A stretch of DNA of 64,000 bases. It comes from Panulirus ornatus (taxonomy: Eukaryota > Arthropoda > Malacostraca > Decapoda > Palinuridae). Below are positions 20,096 to 34,594 of this stretch, piece by piece; position 1 is the first letter of the stretch, and each line of letters begins with the position of its first letter. Under the pieces are notes generated by a model. That model did not search any database. It saw only the letters and a program-made list of their open reading frames with translations, and had not been told where the DNA came from. Where the stretch lies: contig NC_092250.1 in NCBI RefSeq assembly GCF_036320965.1, positions 13,840,100 through 13,904,099 of the forward strand. Direction: 5' to 3'. The position numbers and the translations under genes were made by a program.

Positions 20096-22700
20096 TGGTC
20101 CGTACGTAGCCGGATTTAATTAGCCTCCCGAACACCATATGTAGATTCTAAGAAGTACAACGAGTATGTGTGTGACGATTTTGAGAACCAACACTTCCAG
20201 TTTCTCAGAGCTTGTGAAACAGCGTGTGTGTGAAGTGACTACTAGGCAAAGGACAACAATAAAGGGTTTAATAAAGTGATACAGTAAAAGATGAGAAACA
20301 AATATCATGAAAGACATCCAGATAACAAACAGGACTGTTTTGAAAGTGAATATATTGAAGTTATTCATTCCGAGATGAGCAAACATAACGCCTTGTGTCT
20401 GTCCCACCCAAGTTACCGACCAAACACAACCCCATCAGAGCAGCGACCGACGCCACTTCCAATCAGTCTGCTCAATCTCTGGTCACTCGTCGTGGCAATT
20501 CCCTCGCCAATCTTGTGCCTTGGGACCAGCCCGCACTCCAGGGCTTCACACACACACTGTGTCCCCCCGGACTCACCTTGTGCCACGCACTACTCGCTGT
20601 ACCCTGCACTAAACTGATGGTGTCTGACTTTCCTGCTGTTACGAAACATCTTCGTCGACTCGTTCCAAATATTTTTCTTTCTGGGGCTGGTGGTAGAGTG
20701 GTGTCGATTGCGCGAAGAGGTGTGGTCAGGATAAGCTTAGGTAGAGTCGCATCCAGTGTATGTCGAGATTAAATGGTGTTACCTTTGTGCAGAGGACGAT
20801 GAAGTAAGAGAGCCAATGGTCTTGTGTTGAGGTTAGATTATGTCTTAGACTTAAGCCAGAGCCGTACACGCCAAAAACAAACAAGACTAATAATGTTAAA
20901 GTTGTAACTATCCGTAGAATAGAATAAAAGTATATAGTTTTCCTAGCAATACTTCCCCAATTGAAAACGAAAACTGACTTAAATTTTCTTAAATCATGCT
21001 TAAAAAGCTGACTCTTACATTATCTTTTCCTTGACCACCGCATGAACAAAACAGACCAGTCTGGAATTAAGAGCTTTAGGTGGATGCATACAAGCTAGGT
21101 CTGTGGTCTGCTTCTACTCCAAATGGTTACCAATCGTGCATAACAAGTGCAGATAATGTCTTAACATCTCATATTATTCCTTCAGTATACTTCTGCCCTC
21201 TTAGACTCAGATCTCTACTTGCATACAACGGGGTTCTCCTCTCCGTCGGCACTGTGGCTATAAAATGCCCATTTCCATGTTGGAAGCCTCATTATGGAGG
21301 ATTATCTCCTCGCTAGCACTAACCAGGAGGAGGACTGACAGTGACGATAAGCTTGACCTCAAGCTGTGAAGTGCTTAATGTGCTCCGACCATTCTCGTTT
21401 GCTGGAACTCTCACTCAATCGGTCAGGGGAGTAGCGATTCATCGCATAGCCTGAAGCAGAAACACACTAATAGTATCCACAGAGACCCATGAAGGATTTC
21501 AGTTCCTTCGTCCGTGGTTGAAGGGCATTGACTAATAATAATGGTAGTTTTCCACCTCACATTTGCCATGTGTGATTTTCTCCACATATATGCCACAGGT
21601 ACTCCAGTGTTGTTTTACCGTCACGGTATGTAGAAAAGCTTGTGTTTGAGACCAGATTTTCTTTGTCCAATTCATTGTAGGAACTTCATTAGATCTCCCA
21701 GAGTCTTGATGTAGAACAGGATGTCGAGATATTGAGAGATGCTTGGGACATCCTACCAAGACCAGACATCCCCAAACTGTCAAAAGGTAGCAGGGGCTTT
21801 GATCACTCGAAAAAGTACCTAACTGAACTGGAAAAGACCATAGTAATTGAAAAAGGCAATGTACTGTTTGCTCTCTTCATCCATAGGTAATTATCAGTGT
21901 ATCTTCTACAACCCTAGTTTGGTAGAGTACGTATTTTCATTGAAAACATCCACTTTGCTCTCAGAATCTTCTGTTGGTTCCCCATCAACGTTGGTAGACG
22001 TAGGTCATGAGATACGTCTGATTTGCGAATTAGCAAAGGAGAATCCGAGGGTTCATTTCCTTCCTGTTCCACGTCGAGATCTTGCCCTGAGATGGGAATG
22101 AAATGGCTAGAAACTTCTAAAGTTAATATCCTTGCGTCGACTATGATGTTCACTCAGAAGTTCCCCTCTGGTTTCACTTCGTAAGTTTCTAACTTCTTGC
22201 AGCTACTTGGAGGAAACTTGATGGTTAGTTTGTGCTTACTTCCCGTATGCTTCATGCTGAGCAGTTGATATTTCCTTGTCCTGGGTCGTCATCGTAGTTA
22301 AAGGTTGTTCTGCGGCAGCGAATGAAGAGCTGCCATAATTTCTTTTCTTTTTTTTCGATTTGCTAGAATGGACAATTCTTGGTTGACCGGACGCATCAGT
22401 TTCCTAATCCACCTTATTTGTCTCCTTTTTTTCTATTTGCTTTGTTCACCTCCAGTTACCGGCATTCTGGCAATGGTTCATAGTTTCTGTTTTGGGTCTG
22501 CATTATAAAACATTGCCCCGCCCGTGTGAGCTACAGCAACATGTACAGTCACTCCTGGGTGTACTTGTAATCTCATGTAGTCTGTCACTCGCTCCTACAA
22601 CTGCCGCCCGATGAGCAAAACCTGTTGTCTGTCTACCCTCTAGGTGTGTGCTGACTACGTTTTCCATAGCCCTGTCTTGCCACATTTAAAGCCTTCTAGA
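20096..22700. other. Intronic sequence without recognised features
   Basis: I see no supported gene, RNA or repeat family. Confidence 0.45.
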
Positions 22701-22706
22701 TCAGTA

Positions 22707-22935
22707 GAACGTCTTTGAGAAGACTTACGTGAAGACTCGTTAGTTCTATTATGCGCGAGTGTACTTGCTTGCTCTGCCGAAGAACGTCTTTGAGAAGACT
22801 TACGTGAAGACTCGTTAGTCATCTGATATGAGCGAGTGTACTTGCTTGCTCTGCCGAAGAATGTCTTTGAGAAGACTTACGTGAAGACTCGTTAGTTCTG
22901 TTATGAGCGAGTGTACTTGCTTGCTATGCCGAAGG
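22707..22935 (+). repeat. Minisatellite, about 76 bp x 3
   Basis: Three units each contain CTTTGAGAAGACTTACGTGA, AGACTCGTTAGT, and GCGAGTGTACTTGCTTGCT. The units differ by small changes. Confidence 0.9.
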
Positions 22936-24060
22936 GGATGTTAAGTGAGAAGTCTTTGCCCTGTTGCAGGTAGACAGATGTGTACATGTACTTAGCCTCC
23001 ATCCATCTAAACCCTCTGAGGCAGAAGGGGATGCATTCAGGGTAAATTTGCACTTGCCTACCGCAACTGTGTTGGAGTTCTTTAAAGTTATCAACAAGTC
23101 TGTTAGACCATAAACTGTTTATCTCTCTCTCTCTCTCGCTTCAAAATCCAACCACCTGTTAGACAGGTTTTTCGGTAGACAGACGAATGTATATAGACCA
23201 CGGGTTGGATTTGAACCCTGGCTACCTCTAGTTGAGATGTTGATTCAAACACTTTGATGCAACATAGCTGAACCTTACTGGAAAACCTCCCACTGTTTAT
23301 TTAAACCTCGTTATCACCACCGCGTCCTCTAGTTCATGATCAAGACATCCCTCTCAACACAGCCTGGGATAGGCGTTTAAACTAATACCCTTGAGTTACC
23401 AAAAATTAGGAGCCCCGGGTGTTTTTCTCTAGACCACATCACCAAACGCTTCAAGTCCATCATGTTGCTGTGGGTGGAGGTGAGAGAGAGAGAGAGAGAG
23501 AGAAATCTTTTAAGTCCCATCAGTGGGAGGTTATGACAGATGGCCTCGTCGTCTTTAATCCCACACGAGCGCTAAGGATGTTGCCCTGATGGAGGAGCAG
23601 GGTAGTACCGCCGGCCGGCCTCGCCCGAAACTTATTTCATTTCTGATTTTTCTTTTTGTTTTCGTGTTCGAGTTTGGTTCATTCCAACCGCTAAGCGTTC
23701 GTTCCCTCCCTCCGTGCGAGTTCACGACCGTGTTCACACGCGTGTTTCACATCTGAACATACCTTGTTCACTGTGGTGGTTCAGTTCTAACCGTTCCTGT
23801 TCACTATGGTTTCACTGTGGTGTTTCATTTCCAACTGTTCCTGTTCACAATCATGTTTCATTTCGAACCATTCCTGTTCACGTGCATGTTTCACTTTTAA
23901 CCGTGTTCTCTTTTACGGGCATATTTTTGTTTCCACTTTCAAACCGTCCACGTGTACTTTGCCTGCTGGACACGCGCACACATGTGAACCCAGGAATCGT
24001 GCAGGTTGGGAGAAGTAGAGAAGAAGATATTTTAGAATGTTTGTGCCGTGTAGACGGAAC
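22936..24060. other. Intronic sequence, little recognised
   Basis: This holds short CT (23120-23137) and GA (23482-23503) runs. A loosely periodic TTCACNNTGGTGTTTCA-like text lies at 23715-23920. I see no gene. Confidence 0.45.

Positions 24061-24063
<3 letters not shown>

Positions 24064-24121
<58 letters not shown>
24064..24121. repeat. (GA)n microsatellite
   Basis: A pure GA run of about 58 bp. Confidence 0.95.
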
Positions 24122-24127
<6 letters not shown>

Positions 24128-24535
24128 AGGGATGTGTGGTGAGGGACGTCAAAACACAGAGAACTGCTTTCATGCATCAAGGTCTTTCAGCTACACTTTG
24201 GTGAACTTGAGGGAAGGCATGTTGGTTTTGAACCATCGTTATTATAGAACCACAGAAGATAAATTGGTTTTTATTTATATATATATATCCCCAGGAACCT
24301 GCTTCTCCAGGGTCCCCTGCAGCTCTTGAGGCTGCGCCACAGTCAGTAGCAGGGGAAGGATGGACTCCTTTTTTCGAGCGAGAAGTTCTCCGGCGAGATT
24401 GTACTCCTATGATACAAATCCTCGCCGTAGGTGGCTTTTTAGCTCGTAGCGGAGTTGTGGAGGAGATGGAGAAATACTGAGAGAAACGATGAGGAGCTGG
24501 AGATAGATGAGGGGGCCAGAGAATTGGTGGGGACT

Positions 24536-24690
24536 GACGCGATAGGACTTATCGACATGGAGGAGGGTGAAAGGCGTGCGCGGGATACTGAATTAGGTCG
24601 ATGTAGTACACATGGGGCGACGTACTATCAGTAGGGCATGTGAAGCAGCCGGGATAAACCACAGAAAGGTCTGTGGGGCCTGGAGTTATA
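24536..24690 (+). mobile_element. Family A (subfamily A2) LINE, 3' coding end and UTR, copy i
   Basis: The text GAGGGTGAAAGGCGTGCGCG corresponds to the end of the family A protein (GERRARD/N). GGGCATGTGAAG matches the terminal codons and stop, and ATAAACCACAGAAAGGTCTG is the start of the A2 3' UTR. It is almost identical to 25674-25830 and starts at the same point. Confidence 0.75.
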
Positions 24691-25650
<960 letters not shown>

Positions 25651-25673
25651 CAAACTGATTTAGGTAGGCAGTT

Positions 25674-25880
25674 GGACTTATCGACATGCAGGAGGGTGAA
25701 AGGCGTGCGCGGGATACTGAATTAGGTCGATGTAGTACACATAGGGTGACGTACTATCAGTAGGGCATGTGAAGTAGCCGGGATAAACCACAGAAAGGTC
25801 TGTGGCGCCTGGATGTGGATAGGGAGCTGTGGTTTCGGTGCATTGCACATGACAGCTAAAGAATGGATGTCAACGAATGG
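25674..25880 (+). mobile_element. Family A (subfamily A2) LINE, 3' coding end and UTR, copy ii
   Basis: This is near-identical to 24536-24690 over about 140 bp. It then continues with TGGATAGGGAGCTGTGGTTT and GGTGCATTGCACATGACAGC, the A2 3' UTR also found in antisense at 44.7 and 53.3 kb. It stops before the conserved GCTACCTCGC core. Confidence 0.75.
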
Positions 25881-28134
25881 CTCGAAAAAGATTAAAACCA
25901 AAATAAATCTTATGTACGTCAAAGGCTTTACAATTAGTCTATCATCACTAGTTTCCACTTTCTTCTTTCTCCTACATGTGCCTTACCATCACCCACATCC
26001 TCTCTAATTCCTTTCGTATCTTCACACCGATAAGGCTTCTGTCTTCATCTTACCTCAATTTCTCCATATAGTTATGGACGTGCTAATATTCATAGTGGCC
26101 CAATTTATTGATATTGAGGAACATCACCTGTGCCTCCAGTTTGTTCAGGTCTGGCCAATCACACTTTCCCATGCACATTATTCTGTGTTTTCAATACGTG
26201 TCGCCATTGCTCACTTTCTCGTGCTTGCGTTTTCTTTACGTCAAGATTTCCACATCACCTGATTGCCTATATACAATGCTGCTCACTCTGGTATTGGATA
26301 GTTTTCTTGGGGTTCTTGTGGGGTTTTGAGATATGTACCATAATCTTCCATCAGTTTTTTCCTATTCATTTATTCCTTAAAAAAAAACGTGTTTTCTGAA
26401 GTATATTTCTATTTTTCTTCTTTTTCGTTTTCTGATGAATGATACTTTGCTGTCTTCTCATATTTTTAATCATTTGTGTGTGCTCTATCTTCCTCATGGT
26501 ATATTTATAGCCATATCTTTTTCAGTATCATTATTGTATTATGATTTAACTTTTACAGACTATCTTTACGCATTTATAAATCGTATTATTTGTATCTTTT
26601 ATATCATTCTCGTCCCCATTCGTCAACCTCTCTCTATTTCCTTAATTGTCCAATTTGATATTTAGTCATAGCCTCGTCATGCACAGTCCAAGACATCTCT
26701 CCTCCCTGACTTTTCTGTCCTGTTGCATCACCACTCTCCTCCCTCTTCCCCAACCCCCTGTGCTTTTATACCCCTCTTAAATCGCTTGCCCCCCTTCCCC
26801 ACTTCCTTCTTCGCCCGCATCTTCAGGTTTTCCTGACGAGTGAGTGAACGCGTCCTTTGAGAGAGCAGTTTACGCCATCAAGGGGAAACTTACCCAGCCT
26901 GGAAGACTGAGAGGAGTTAGGCAGTTCCCCCACGACTGTCGTGGTCAGTTCGGGGGTTGTGAGGCGACCTAACTTGTGTTGAGGGAGAGGAGGAACCCTG
27001 TGGAAATTTGGTGTGTTCGTAGGTTTCACGGGTGGTGTTGGGGGCGGCGGTGGGCTTGGTATAGGAAGGCTGGGGTCGTTCGACGAGTGTTGGGTACGTC
27101 GGGGATAGAGCTGGGGGTGTATGGCTTGTACTGTGGACGTCGGGAGGTGCTGGGGTGAATACTTAATGCAGGAAATGTGGCGTGTTTTTCCCCCCCTCAG
27201 ATGTGCAGATACTGGAGGGTTTGTGGTATCAGGATGTACTGGAGGTATCTGGGTAATGAATGGTGCTGTCGATGTCAGACTGGAGAATTGGGTAAACTAT
27301 CAGGGGCCATCGCGGTGGTGGTGGTGAGGGATTGGGTGACCAGTATGAACATCAAAGCTTGCACGATGTAAAGGGGAGGTCAAGGTGGCCGAATGTCCCC
27401 AGATTGTGTGCAGACGGCGTCAGGATGTTGCAAAGATGGTGTCAAGGTATGTTACAGCGTCTGTGGTGTCATTATAGCATATGGATGTACTGTATTTTAA
27501 GTGGGCCACTCTAACCCAGATGAGTTACTGGCTGTTCCATGTGTGGTCAGTATATAGAGCGAGTGTTAAACAAGATGTGGGAAGGCAGTCTTCACAGTGA
27601 CTGAATGGGACTGTGGTATTTTTGGTTGTGATGTAAATAACTAGGACTCTGCAACAGAGACAGTTGTGGAGGTAGGAAGAATAAGATTAGACAATAAGGC
27701 TTATGGTGGTTTTATATTAACTAGTGTGCCCCATGGAGGCTGATTAGTTTAATAGTTATTCGGGCTTTAAGATTATCAACAGCCAGGGTTTACAGTGAGG
27801 CCGTCAACGGCAGTCTAGATCTTCCACATGAATATCTTCAACGCCTTCTTAGGTGTTGAGCGTAGTTCGAAGCCCGCTTATGTGTATATGGCCCATGGTA
27901 TTTGTGATGATGCTCTATGAACATGGTCATGTTGTATCGACGGTGGAGTGGATGTGGACACTGTGGTGCTCCTGTAAGGAGTGTGGTTGTGGTGCCGATG
28001 TGTGTTGAGCAGTCCTGCTTTAGGGACTGTGGTTTTGCTGTGATGATCACGTTGCCCGGGGTGATGCTGTTAGAACTGTAGTGCTGTAGCAAGAGTGGTG
28101 GTGTCTGTGTACGCACCACTGTGTTGTGATGGAT
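25881..28134. other. Intronic sequence without recognised features
   Basis: The left half is AT-rich and the right half (26.9-27.5 kb) is GT-rich. I recognise no gene or repeat family. Confidence 0.45.
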
Positions 28135-28225
28135 GCATGTGATTATGAGGATTGTGATCCATGTGATTATGAGGAATGTGATCCATGTGATCATGAGGAT
28201 TGTGATGCATGTGATTATGAGGAAT
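28135..28225 (+). repeat. Short tandem repeat, about 24 bp x 4
   Basis: Units read ATGTGATTATGAGGATTGTG with small changes. Confidence 0.85.
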
Positions 28226-29338
28226 GGTTAATGGCTCGGAGCAAAGTACAGTGGGTCATCTTCCAGGACTCGTGTGTTTATCATTGGTGAGACGTCTCTA
28301 TCAGTTCCCTCCAGTTCGTGTGGTCTGTTAGCCCATCTCCAGCACTAGCTGTGTTTACTCGTCCATCTCACGATCTTTCAATGATGTGTCGAGTTAGATA
28401 CTTCGTGATCTGTGGCCTTCAATAATGTTGAGTCTTGGTCTCCATTGACGCAAATGTTTTTTTCATCTGTGTACATCTGCTGGCCGACGGCAGAGTGCTG
28501 AAGTTGTAGACTTCACCTCAGCCTCCCTCATTCGCTGCAGTCAGCAGCTTACTACCCTCCTCCCACGGAACACAGCCGTGACTGTTGTGCTCATGGAGGT
28601 CTTGTCGCCTCGTCCGAAGGTGGGGAGGGAAGCCGCGGATCATGGGGTCACCTGCCCTGCTCACATCAGGGGGTCGTCCGGGGGATAACAGGACATCTGC
28701 AGGTCACTTGTCAACTGCACTGTTGACATCATGGGTCGGCGATGGCAGGTGTAAGGTCATGGGGTCGTCACGGACTGAGCACCAATGGTGTTCGTAATGA
28801 CAACGTTCTCCTGATGTTTGGTACAACGCGATCTTCACGTCCTCTTCAGTTCTTTAACAGATCCCATCTGAACCTGTCCGTGAAGGATCCACCTCTACAT
28901 ACAGTTGGCATAGAAACTCTTGTCTCGTTACCAGTCATTGATCTCCCATGTCCCCCACATCCTTATAAACCTATGCCCGATTGACTTTGGGTAAGCTATA
29001 GAGTCGCCACTCCTTAAAAAGAACGTAAAAAAAAAAAAGACATTTCAGGTAAACTGTCGGTGGAATTGCCTGTGAAATTTCCGCATGTCTATTTGGGTAC
29101 GACAAGTTTACCACAGTGAGTGAGATGTTATCCCCTCTATAACAAGTTACAGCCAAGTCCAAGTTAAGGGAAGGAACGAAACGATGCAAACAAGCAAGTG
29201 ATGTCTTCTTGCTATAGAGATTCTGGAGGAGGAGAGACTTCAAGTGGTAAACTGGGGTAAAGAGCGATCAATACTCTCTCCCAGATTCGAACCTTGATTG
29301 AGTTTGGCGTCTGAGTTCTGCTTCTGATTGCTGCTAGA
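28226..29338. other. Intronic sequence without recognised features
   Basis: I see no supported feature. Confidence 0.45.
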
Positions 29339-30135
29339 CTTCTGAAGGGTAGGGTCGCTTGCAGGTCGCTGCTTGGGGCTAGGGTAGGGTCGCTTGCAGG
29401 TCGCTGCTTGGGGCTAGGGTAGGATCGCTTGCAGGTCGCTGCTTGGGGCTAGGGTAGGGTCGCTTGCAGGTCGCTGCTTGGGACTTGGGTAGGATCGCTG
29501 CTTGGGGCTAGGGTAGGATCGCTTGCAGTCGCTGCTTGGGGCTAGGGTAGGGTCGCTTGCAGGTCGCTGCTTGGGGCTAGGGTAGGGTCGCTTGCAGGTC
29601 GCTGCTTGGGGCTAGGGTAGGATCGCTTACAGGTCGCTGCTTGGGGCTAGGGTAGGGTCGCTTGCAGGTCGCTGCTTGGGGTTAGGGTAGTGTCGCTTGC
29701 AGGTCGCTGCTTGGGGCTAGGGTAAGGGAGCTTGCAGTCGCTGCTTGGGGCTAAGGTAGGATCGCTTGCAGTCGCTGCTTGGGGCTAGGGTAGGATCGCT
29801 TGCAGGTCGGTGCTTGGGGTTAGGGTAGTGTCGCTTGCAGGTCGCTGCTTGGGGCTAGGGTAGGGTCGCTTGCAGTCGCTGCTTGGGGCTAGGGTAGGAT
29901 CGCTTGCAGTCGCCGCTTGGGGTTAGGGTAGTGTCGCTTGCAGGTCGCTGCTTGGGGCTAGGGTAAGGTCGCTTGCAGGTCGCTGCTTGGGGTTAGGGTA
30001 GGGTCGCTTGCAGGTCGCTGCTTGGGGCTAGGGTAGGATCGCTTGCAGGTCGCTGCTTGGGGCTAGGGTAGGGTCGCTTGCAGTTCGCTGCTTGGGGCTA
30101 GGGTAGGATCGCTTGCAGTCGCTGCTTGAGGCTAG
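29339..30135 (+). repeat. G-rich minisatellite, about 33-35 bp x 23
   Basis: The unit is TCGCTTGCAGGTCGCTGCTT followed by GGGGCTAGGGTAGGA. Length variants arise from CAGGTCG versus CAGTCG. The array is about 800 bp long and strongly G-biased on the plus strand, with runs of three to four G in every unit. Confidence 0.95.
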
Positions 30136-30214
30136 GTACAGCTTCGAGAGGACATGACTGAACGTCTGCCTTTCTCAAGCATAGGGAGGGAAAGAATTCT
30201 GGCCACAGTGTCTC

Positions 30215-30330
30215 CAAATCGCCGTAGAAGGCAACTGAAGTGGCGAGAGTGGGAGGGTGGTTGGAGATCCTCCCCTCCTGTATTACTTTCCAAAAGGAGG
30301 TACAGAGGAAGGAAACATGGTTGGGATTTT
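30215..30330 (+). mobile_element. Family S short element, copy 7 (partial)
   Basis: This carries CGCCGTAGAAGGCAACTGAA, GGAGATCCTCCCCTCCTG and CCAAAAGGAGGTACAGAGGA, the middle of family S, with both ends missing. No (TA)n lies nearby. Confidence 0.7.
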
Positions 30331-31217
30331 TCTTTTTAAGCTAAGGCTGTATTATGTATCTGACGCAGGAAATAACAAAGAAAGAATTCTAATTGTAATT
30401 TCTTTATGGCTAATGACCAAAGTGTATCACCTTTTTGTTGGCAGCTGCATAAGCTTATTCCCTTTTGCAGATGATTAATACCACAACAAATCATGATGAT
30501 GCAAAGCAATTATATTTCCGTTGGTATCAGAAATATTGATATTTCAAGGAAAATTGCATATAGGTCATCAGTTCCCCCTCCCCTTAGCCTGCGACAGCCA
30601 TTACAACATGCTAAGAGGACAACCCATTGTAACCATCGCCGACCGTAACGTAACTCGCGACAGTTATGACCTTACGATAATTCCAGGTTATGGGAATGGA
30701 TCTCTTGGAGTGGCTATAGAAGGAACGCTTTTGTCTAAGGAAGGGCTCCCTTTGTTCTCCCCTGCCTTGTTAGCACTACTAGATCTTGAGGTTACAATGG
30801 GCCATGTGAGATAATTCCCAGAAAATAAGGGTAGATGTGAAAATAAATAAAAGGCTGAAGAGATTTGAAATGACCAGTTGGAAACTTCTCAAATTAGCCA
30901 TGTTGTCAATGGGTTAAAGTTTCTTTCAAAGTATTTTTGTAAGAAACAATTTTTGGGGGGTTGAAATTATTTTTCGTGCAGTGGACACGTCAGAAAGTAA
31001 AAGTCATCCAGATAAAGGAGACGTGAATTCCCTTTACTAAAAGTAATGTCCAGGTGCTTGTGAAGTAGCTGTATGAAATCATCCAAGTTCTATGCTTGAC
31101 GATTGGTTATATGCATATATATGTGGCTGGTGGTCAGTACGTACACGCTGTACTAACTCGTATTGTTTGAGACGTTTTTCTGGACCAGAGAGATCAACTG
31201 GTGGGCCTTATTATGCA

Positions 31218-31219
<2 letters not shown>
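30331..31219. other. Intronic sequence without recognised features
   Basis: A 97-codon plus-strand open frame (30521-30814) has no motif I know, and its composition is like its surroundings. Confidence 0.45.

Positions 31220-31281
<62 letters not shown>
31220..31281. repeat. (GA)n microsatellite
   Basis: A pure GA run of about 62 bp. Confidence 0.95.
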
Positions 31282-31285
<4 letters not shown>

Positions 31286-31568
31286 CCCATATAGCTGGTG
31301 AAGCGTGGATGATGGTTTGGTGTGAGGGAGTCTGTGGCTATCGGTAATAATACCAGAGACGTAGGGGCCAGTGTGGGTAGCTGGTGGTCGTGATTCCATA
31401 TGTGTTTTTTGCTACGATGTTACAGGAAAAAAAAAAAAATTCAGAAAAGCAGCGACAACTGTAGTAAAACTGCTGATCAAAGACAAGATTCGTGATGTGA
31501 ATGAAATGCAATCGAAGTAAGTGGCCAGCAAGTTTTGTGCCTGGCAACAAGAAGTCACGGGGGTTTTG

Positions 31569-31772
31569 TTCCAGTGGATGATTGTGGCGACAGTCCCACT
31601 GAAAATTCAGGAAAGCGAGTCGTGGTTTCATGTCAGTTCCAGTGGATGTTTGTGGCTACAGTCCCACTGAAAATTCAGAAAAGCGAGTCGTGGTTTCAAG
31701 TTAGTTCCAGTGGATGTTTGTGGCTACTGTCCCACTGAAAATTCAGGAAAGCGAGTCGTGGTTTCATGTTAA
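31569..31772 (+). repeat. Minisatellite, about 68 bp x 3
   Basis: Three units contain TTCCAGTGGATG, CCCACTGAAAATTCAG and AAAGCGAGTCGTGGTTTCA. Confidence 0.9.
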
Positions 31773-34594
31773 GACCGAGAACACAAGACAGGACAGAACC
31801 CGTGGGAAATCTCTGTTCGATACGGGGGTAGGGGTCGGTCAGAGAGAAAAGTTAGACCTGAGAACACGGTTTGGAAGAACAAAAATAGGGGAGCAGGGAG
31901 ATCAAACTCGATGCCTTCCCAACCCAGTCGGAGACTCTCGTTGTATCTCTGGCTACATAGAGTATTCCCCAAAGCATCCCAGAGAGAATGACCAGACACC
32001 AATAAGATAGGATCGTACGTTGCTGACGGGTTTTGATCCTTTATTGCTAAAGTCATGATATTGATCGGAGGGAAGACTGTGAAGGTCAGTTACGTCAGGA
32101 AGTTAGGGTGTTGCTGAGAGACTCCAAAGACCTTCGAAACAATTAGAGGTCAGAGCAACAGGACGATAATTAGAAGGGTTAGAACAGTCGTATGTGTTTG
32201 GGTCAGAAGCTGTACAAATGCATGTTTCCAAAAGTTAGGAACGCTTTAGTATTTTACACAGAATTGGATTGTGCATAACAAGCATGGACACATGTTCAGT
32301 ACTGATGCTCTTCAAAACACGAGGTGTGGTGTCACCTGGTCCATACAATTCTGCTTCTGTTCAGAGCGAGAACGAGTTCTTGGACTATACGAGAAGAGAT
32401 TGTAAGAAGGGGTACAGGATAAGTAGAGGTGCGTCAGGGGAGGATGAGGGAGTGTTGGTGTCATACAAGATGGGAGTTGAAGGAGAGAAGAGACCAAAAA
32501 CGAGTCGCTTTCTTATTAGGAGAGATAGCTTCTATCATGAGAACGGTTGTGCGAAAGGAAAGCTTTTCAAGCCAGGGGATTTGTAAGAGATACTTTGAGC
32601 GAGATATCCATTAAGACCTGCCAGTAGGAGATATGGTGAGTGGTCACACTTCGCCTTACGAATGACAGAGAGTAATTTCGGGCTGAAGATGAAAGTTGCC
32701 CGAATGGCCTCTGAGAAATGTCTGAATCACGGAGTGGAAGGAGAGACTCGTAGAGGAAGAAAAGCTCCCCTCCCCACAACCCTCTCCATTCCCGCGACAA
32801 TAACCTCTGACGTACGCCAGGCTGATGTAGAGGCAGCACGAGAGAGGAGAGGTAGAAAGAGGGTGGGGGAATCTTCTCAAGGAAGAGTTGAAAGAGAAGA
32901 GTCCTGTCATAGTTGCTAAAATGCCATCAGAGGAGGTGCGACTGGTCGTGAGACGCGAAAGTACCGCTGGACGAAGGAGAGATTGTGTGTTATAAAGGAT
33001 GGTTGAAGTGACATAAAAAAAAAGAAAGACAGTTGTAAAGGAGTACGAGAAGATTGGTTGTGATGGTGTAGACTATCGGTAATTTGATGAACAATTCCTG
33101 GGTAGTAAGAATGACACCATGGTAAGACCGTGGGTTTCATCCCACCTCACCACCATCTGTGAGGGAGGACCCCCCAATGATGATCCCACCTCACACCATC
33201 TCACACCCCCAATGATGAACCCTCATATCTTGTTACAAGTGCACGACCTCAACTTCAGGAAGAGAGGACGTCCCGGCGTATATGAAGAAAGAAAGTTGTA
33301 AGGTTTGTAGAGTTCGGCGAGACGTGTGCGAGGCAGAGGAAAAGAAATGGTTAGTTGAGGCACAAACCTTGACCCAAATAACGAAAAGGCTTGAGATACA
33401 AGAGACGTTTGAGATACAAGAGACGTGCAACAGGCGGTGAGGTGCTGGCTTGGGCATAGACTATGAAACTGAATGATGAACGAAGATCAGACTTCGAAAC
33501 GTGAAATGGATACACAAAAGCATCATTAGACAGATGAACCTTTCTAGAGAAGCACATTTGGGGTGATATTACCCAGATGGCATTAAGGGAGGAAAGGTCT
33601 GTACAAAGAGCGAGAATGTTGGTGAGATGAACGAGAAAAGTAAAAGTCTATTAGAGGGACAAGGGTCTTGGGATGGATAGGATATTGCTTCTTCCTCCGT
33701 CCTCTCACCTGCTGACAACAGAGACAGGAGGGACTTAGGAGAATCCTGGCATCCCAGAGCGCTAGGAATTACAGACCCGAAGCTTCGTGGAGTTTCCCGT
33801 GCTTTGTATTCACTATAAAGTAATGGGAAGGGATATGATGATAGGTTGCGTGGTATACGGGAATGGTGTGTTCGAGGCAGTGGTACGACCAGCCACGTAG
33901 TTTATTTCAAACGAGACACAGTAAAGCGATTATCCTTTGACACGAATGGGTGTAATATGGTTCCAGGTACTACGGAAATGCTATTAGGTCATGGGTAGTT
34001 AGGTGACCATGACCTGCCTGTTGCTCACTGCAACCTACTAGTTGCAGCGTTGCTCGTAGGGTGAGTTAAAGGTTAATAGATGCTGTGGTATCCAAGCCTA
34101 GATATACACTGTAACTAAAGAGTTTTGTTTTGTTGTAATGAACGAAAATACAGTACATTAAGCATGCGATAAGGACTGAAGATTCCAATCCATAAGGGGA
34201 CACGGTTGATGTCAAAGTGTGAGGTGAAACGGCGAATATAGCGTCGTCAAAATGTGTGGTGAAACAGCGAATATAGCGTCGTCAAAATGTGAGGTGAAGC
34301 AGACATGAGAATCAACTCCTTTTTCTCTACGTATTTAAGGGGGACTAATCACCATTGCTCGTTATCACAGAGACAGTTGAAACGTTTTCGAGATAGACGA
34401 AAATGCAACATCTCTAACCCTGAGGTTTTTTTTGTGCTGGTGTGATTGGTAAGTCGTCTGTTTCTACAGAGTGTAAAACAAGTATCAACTTTCCAGTTAT
34501 GAAAACAGAATATGACTACGTAAGGCTTTGTGGAAATTGCAATACAAATGAGGTTATTTTTTTAAATTAAGTTCTATTTCAACAGTATTTTTTT
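31773..34594. other. Intronic sequence without recognised features
   Basis: I see no supported gene or repeat family. A 37-bp near-duplicate lies at about 34222-34295 (GTGAGGTGAAACGGCGAATA). Confidence 0.45.

Noticed and set aside
23190..23290. Possible minus-strand tRNA SINE (box B-like GGGTTCAAATCC)
   Set aside because: Box A is not convincing and the downstream SINE body words found in the other copies are missing.
27838..28194. 118-codon minus-strand open frame
   Set aside because: It is partly made of the 24-bp tandem repeat at 28135-28225. No domain is seen.
29339..30135. CRISPR-like array
   Set aside because: Units are adjacent without unique spacers, and the context is a eukaryotic intron. 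It is a minisatellite.
29339..30135. Internal telomere-like repeat (GGGTTAGGG-like words)
   Set aside because: The words occur only as part of a 33-35 bp unit. No arthropod (TTAGG)n or other telomere run is present.
30521..30814. 97-codon plus-strand open frame
   Set aside because: It has no motif, no splice or start context, and a composition like the surrounding intron.
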